NCBI GenBank assembly: GCA_007131945.1
Contig: SLPP01000120.1
Coordinates: 1 to 8,677 of the forward strand
Reading direction: 5' to 3'
Origin: Paracoccaceae bacterium
GTDB lineage: Bacteria > Pseudomonadota > Alphaproteobacteria > Rhodobacterales > Rhodobacteraceae
Length of the DNA stretch: 8,677 nt
This document shows positions 6,579 through 8,677 of the stretch, one piece after another. Numbering within the stretch: the first letter of the stretch is position 1; the number at the start of each line of letters is the position of its first letter. Made by a program: the position numbers and the translations under genes. The notes under the pieces were generated by a model. The model did not search any database. It was not told the origin of the DNA and worked only from the letters and a program-made list of their open reading frames with translations.

Positions 6579-6932
6579 TCAGGTGGGGGCGCCGTTCCGA
6601 CCCTTTTCCAGCGCCTGCATCTGGCGCATCAGCCCGACGGCCTCTTCGACGTCGAGCTGGCAGGCGATGCCGGCGCCGCGCTCCTCCTCGAAGCGACCGA
6701 CAGCGGCGATCCTGCGCAGCACGGCCGGGGCCACATGTTCCTCGACCAGCCAGAGAGCGAGGTTGCGGTGCGAGGCGAGGTCGAGACCGAGGAACTTGCG
6801 CTCGGGTTCCAGCCCCTCGCCGCGGGCCGAGGTGATGACGGTCGAGCCCGTCGCACCGGCCGCGCGTGCCGCCTTGAGCACCTCTTCGAGATGTGCGTCG
6901 GGCAAAAAGGCGATGATCAGTTTGAATCTCAC
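6579..6932 (-). CDS. divergent PII-like signal protein linked to DUF1538
   Basis: This is a 117-residue protein with the PII ferredoxin-like fold pattern: strand KLIIAF (4-9), helix LEEVLKAARAAGATG (15-29), strand STVITSARGEG (30-40), strand NLALWLVEE (57-65), helix APAVLRRIAAVG (68-79) and a final strand with CQLDVEEAVG (91-100). Canonical GlnB/GlnK proteins bind ATP/ADP and 2-oxoglutarate and control partner proteins through a T-loop. Here the T-loop region (about 36-56) is short and has no uridylylated-tyrosine context, and the GxxGDGK nucleotide loop is replaced by GRFEEERGAG (79-88). The start is GTG at 6932, chosen because GGAGG lies seven bases upstream and because it overlaps the stop of the preceding DUF1538 gene as GTGA. 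I recall relatives with ARGEGL and a GIA-Q-DVE-AVG ending beside DUF1538 genes. A regulator of the two membrane proteins is the likely role, by inference; ligand and mechanism are unknown. Confidence 0.8.
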   Translation of the reverse strand: MRFKLIIAFLPDAHLEEVLKAARAAGATGSTVITSARGEGLEPERKFLGLDLASHRNLALWLVEEHVAPAVLRRIAAVGRFEEERGAGIACQLDVEEAVGLMRQMQALEKGRNGAPT

Positions 6933-7696
6933 GGGCCTTCCTCCTTTACCTGCATGTCCCTTGCCGGGTTCCGCCCACGCTGGGCCTCGAGGGTCGCGAC
7001 CGCCAGCACCACCAGCGCCGCGCCCACCATCGCCAGCACGATCAGCCCGAAGCCGTCGGCCAGCGCCGTGCGCCCCGGCAGGGTGTCCGCCAGCGCCACC
7101 CCATAGGCGGCGATGACCGGAACGGTGACGACCGAGGTGGCGATCGCCCCGCTGTCGAGCGCCAGCGGCACGATGCCCCGCGGCGCAACGACGGCCAGCG
7201 CCGCCATCAGCGTCACCATCGGCGCCAGCACCAGCCCGGTGGGCAGCCCGAGGATCAGCCGCATCACCCCGACCCCCAGCCCCAGCCCGATGCCCACGGC
7301 CACCGCAACGCGCAGCACCATCGGCCGCACCGTGCCGCCGGAGAGATCGCGCACCCGGTCCGCCGTTGCCGCCAGCGTCGGCTCGATCAACGCCGCCGCC
7401 GCCCCCAGCGCTACGGCAAAGCCCACAACGGCCGCAAAGGATATCGTATCGCCCCGCGCCACCGCCCGCTCGCTCAGCGCCACGGCGAGGTCCGAGCCGA
7501 GCGGCAGAAGCGTTCCCTCCAGCCCGATGCGGAAGAGCGTCAGCCCGGCGGCGAGGTGCAGCGCGCCGATCAGCACGCGCCGGGCCATCGCCCGTTCGGC
7601 GCGCAGGAAGCGCACCCAGAAGAATCCGAGGATCAGCGCGATGGGTGCGAGGTCCAGCGCCGTCCGTGCCAGTTCGTGCCACAGCGCCGCCAGCAT
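6929..7696 (-). CDS. DUF1538 membrane protein, second paralogue
   Basis: This is a 255-residue, strongly hydrophobic protein with about six to seven membrane segments, which I recognise as one DUF1538 unit. Conserved stretches shared with the neighbouring gene are GLTLFRIGLEGTLLPLG (51-67), EPTLAA (105-110), ALDSGAIATS (179-188) and RTALADGFG (209-217). Many DUF1538 proteins, as I recall, carry two such units in one chain of roughly 480-500 residues; here the second unit is a separate gene. The ATG at 7696 starts one base after the stop of the first paralogue, and its own stop overlaps the PII-like GTG, so all three genes are translationally coupled. Its C-terminus is a polar tail (about 236-255). 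The charged or polar motifs inside hydrophobic helices (E59, E105, D180) suggest a transporter or channel, but no substrate is known to me. Confidence 0.8.
   Translation of the reverse strand: MLAALWHELARTALDLAPIALILGFFWVRFLRAERAMARRVLIGALHLAAGLTLFRIGLEGTLLPLGSDLAVALSERAVARGDTISFAAVVGFAVALGAAAALIEPTLAATADRVRDLSGGTVRPMVLRVAVAVGIGLGLGVGVMRLILGLPTGLVLAPMVTLMAALAVVAPRGIVPLALDSGAIATSVVTVPVIAAYGVALADTLPGRTALADGFGLIVLAMVGAALVVLAVATLEAQRGRNPARDMQVKEEGP
6936..6947 (-). promoter_or_regulatory. strong ribosome binding site fixing the GTG start of the PII-like gene
   Basis: Read on the minus strand this is AAAGGAGGAAGG, a near-perfect Shine-Dalgarno sequence, with GGAGG (6944-6940) seven bases before the GTG. 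It lies inside the 3' end of the upstream DUF1538 gene. It is the strongest such site in the window, suggesting high translation of the small protein relative to its membrane partners. Confidence 0.7.
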
Positions 7697-7697
7697 C

Positions 7698-8435
7698 TCA
7701 GGCCACCAGCAGGAAGGCGGCGGCGAGGAACAGCAGCATCGGCGCGAGACTTGCCAGCACCACCATGCCGAAGCCGTCGACCAGCGCGTTGCGACTGCGC
7801 AGCACGCCCGCCAGCCCGATACCGAGCGCCAGCATCAGCGGGATGTTGATGGCCGAGGTCGCCGCCGTACCCATGTCCAGCGCCACCGCCACGAAGGGCG
7901 CGTCCGAGACCAGCGCCACGACCGACACGAGGCCATATCCCGGCAACACCAGCGCGATCAGCGGCCAGCCCTTCAGAATGCGCCACACCCCCAGCACGAG
8001 CGCCAGTCCCAGCCCGACGGCCACACCGTAACGGATCTGCGCCGCGATGGCGCCCAGCTGCGCTTCCGTTGCAGGAAACCCCGGATCGCCCACCATCGCC
8101 TCGGCGGCTGCCCGCGCCACCGCAGCCAGCGCGGGCTCGGCTGCCGTGCTGCCGAAGCCCAGCGCGAAGGCGAAGCCCATCAGCCACAGAGGATGACCCC
8201 GCCGCGCCATGGCGTCGGCCAGCGCCTCGCCCAGCGGGAACAGGCTCATCTCCAGCCCGCGCACGAACAGCGTCAGCCCGATCAGCACCGCGACGAGTCC
8301 GGCGAGCAGCGCGCCCGGATTCTCCGGCACCTCGCCCAGCACGGCGAACTGGAAGACACCGAGGATCGCGAGGATCGGCGCCATGTCGCGCAGGGTCGCG
8401 ACAAGCGCGGTCGCCAGTATGCGCAGCTGTTCCAT
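7698..8435 (-). CDS. DUF1538 membrane protein, first paralogue
   Basis: This is a 245-residue polytopic membrane protein and the first gene of the minus-strand unit. Family motifs are GLTLFVRGLEMSLFPLG (53-69), AEPALAA (99-105), ALDMGTAATS (185-194) and RNALVDGFG (215-223). They align along the whole length with the following gene, so the two are paralogous halves of what is often a single tandem protein. The helices have small-residue and glycine packing (for example GVAVGLGLALVLGV at 137-150), typical of transporters. The ATG at 8435 is preferred, although its upstream GGACCGGGG is only a modest ribosome binding site. A TTG at 8474 would add 13 polar residues. The products probably form a heteromer controlled by the PII-like protein encoded last in the operon. 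Function is unknown. Confidence 0.8.
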   Translation of the reverse strand: MEQLRILATALVATLRDMAPILAILGVFQFAVLGEVPENPGALLAGLVAVLIGLTLFVRGLEMSLFPLGEALADAMARRGHPLWLMGFAFALGFGSTAAEPALAAVARAAAEAMVGDPGFPATEAQLGAIAAQIRYGVAVGLGLALVLGVWRILKGWPLIALVLPGYGLVSVVALVSDAPFVAVALDMGTAATSAINIPLMLALGIGLAGVLRSRNALVDGFGMVVLASLAPMLLFLAAAFLLVA

Positions 8436-8533
8436 GCCCCGGTCCGATTTCCCTGTCCGCCCGCGGGTTTCCAATGCCCGACCTGCCTGCCATACTGTCC
8501 CGAGAAGGGCAAATCACCAGAGCACCGACCGCC
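8436..8533. promoter_or_regulatory. 98-bp divergent promoter region
   Basis: The DUF1538/PII unit and the UspA-family gene are transcribed away from each other from this spacer, so both promoters should be here or just beyond. For the rightward gene, TTTCCA (8468-8473) and CATACT (8491-8496) have a 17-base spacing but match the consensus poorly. No clear symmetric operator was seen. The small size makes shared control of the two units plausible. Confidence 0.35.
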
Positions 8534-8677
8534 ATGCTGACCTCGATTCTCGTCGCCTCCGACCTCTCCCGCCGCTCGACACCGGCCGTCGCGCGTGCGG
8601 TGCAACTGGCAGGATGGAGCGGAGCGCGGCTGACCGTGCTGCATGTGGTCGAGGAGGATCGGCCGTCCGCGATGGAG
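8534..8677 (+). CDS. universal stress protein (UspA family), N-terminal part
   Basis: The first 48 codons of a gene run off the right edge. The encoded MLTSILVASDLSRRSTPAVA, continued by a helix and the strand LTVLHVVEE, matches the first beta-alpha-beta unit of UspA domains. D10 sits at the place of the family's nucleotide-binding aspartate in the VAxDxS motif. UspA proteins are cytoplasmic, often bind ATP or AMP, and respond to stress or starvation; some are tied to transporters. The start ATG lacks a strong ribosome binding site; the nearest purine-rich stretch (GAGAAGGG, 8502-8509) is far upstream. The gene is divergent from the DUF1538/PII unit. Whether the protein has one or two Usp domains cannot be seen. 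Confidence 0.8.
   Translation, partial: MLTSILVASDLSRRSTPAVARAVQLAGWSGARLTVLHVVEEDRPSAME

Noticed and set aside
6929..7682. Upstream extension of the PII-like frame as one long 367-codon protein
   Set aside because: The extension overlaps the second DUF1538 gene in another frame and is Gly/Ala/Arg-rich without motifs. The strong ribosome binding site and GTG at 6932 mark the true start.
8436..8474. TTG start at 8474 for the first DUF1538 gene
   Set aside because: It adds 13 polar residues, uses a rare start codon and has no clear binding site. The ATG at 8435 leads directly into the membrane domain.
7113..8540. A 475-codon plus-strand open frame over the DUF1538 genes
   Set aside because: The Ser/Thr/Ala-rich then Arg/Gln/His-rich product is the expected antisense of two hydrophobic proteins. 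The minus-strand paralogues with matching motifs are the real genes.

Overview
The window is GC-rich DNA (about two thirds G+C, with strong G/C bias at third codon positions). Its gene families are typical of an alphaproteobacterium, most likely in or near the Rhodobacterales: a Tat-exported TRAP binding protein, a D-2-hydroxyacid dehydrogenase and DUF1538 membrane proteins. The taxonomic call is inference from composition and gene content, since no rRNA or marker gene is present. No tRNA, rRNA, CRISPR array or insertion sequence was seen.

Layout. (1) Positions 1-57 are the last codons of an unrecognised upstream gene. (2) Positions 58-820 hold no convincing gene. The 3' part of this gap carries a weak promoter-like pair and two perfect inverted repeats just ahead of dctP. 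(3) Positions 821-6427, plus strand, form a five-gene cluster: dctP, dctQ, dctM, a D-2-hydroxyacid dehydrogenase and an amidase-signature hydrolase. dctP is separated from the rest by a 97-bp gap with a strong GC-rich hairpin. The following genes overlap or lie at most 34 bp apart. (4) Positions 6428-6578 are a convergent junction. (5) Positions 8435 down to 6579, minus strand, form a tightly coupled three-gene unit: two DUF1538 membrane proteins that are clearly paralogous, then a small divergent PII-like protein. (6) From 8534 the start of a UspA-family gene runs divergently off the right edge.

How the parts fit. The binding protein keeps most of the residues that I recall binding pyruvate and Na+ in the 2-oxoacid protein TakP, so the TRAP system probably imports a 2-oxo or related monocarboxylate. 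The dehydrogenase could then interconvert 2-oxo and 2-hydroxy acids. The cytoplasmic amidase could release a carboxylate or ammonia from an amide. The exact substrate cannot be read from the sequence.

The minus-strand unit is the most interesting part. Two half-size membrane proteins, probably forming a heteromer, are translationally coupled to a PII-like protein whose nucleotide- and T-loop regions differ from GlnB/GlnK. This looks like a membrane transporter or channel with its own dedicated PII-type regulator. The transported substrate and the signal are unknown.
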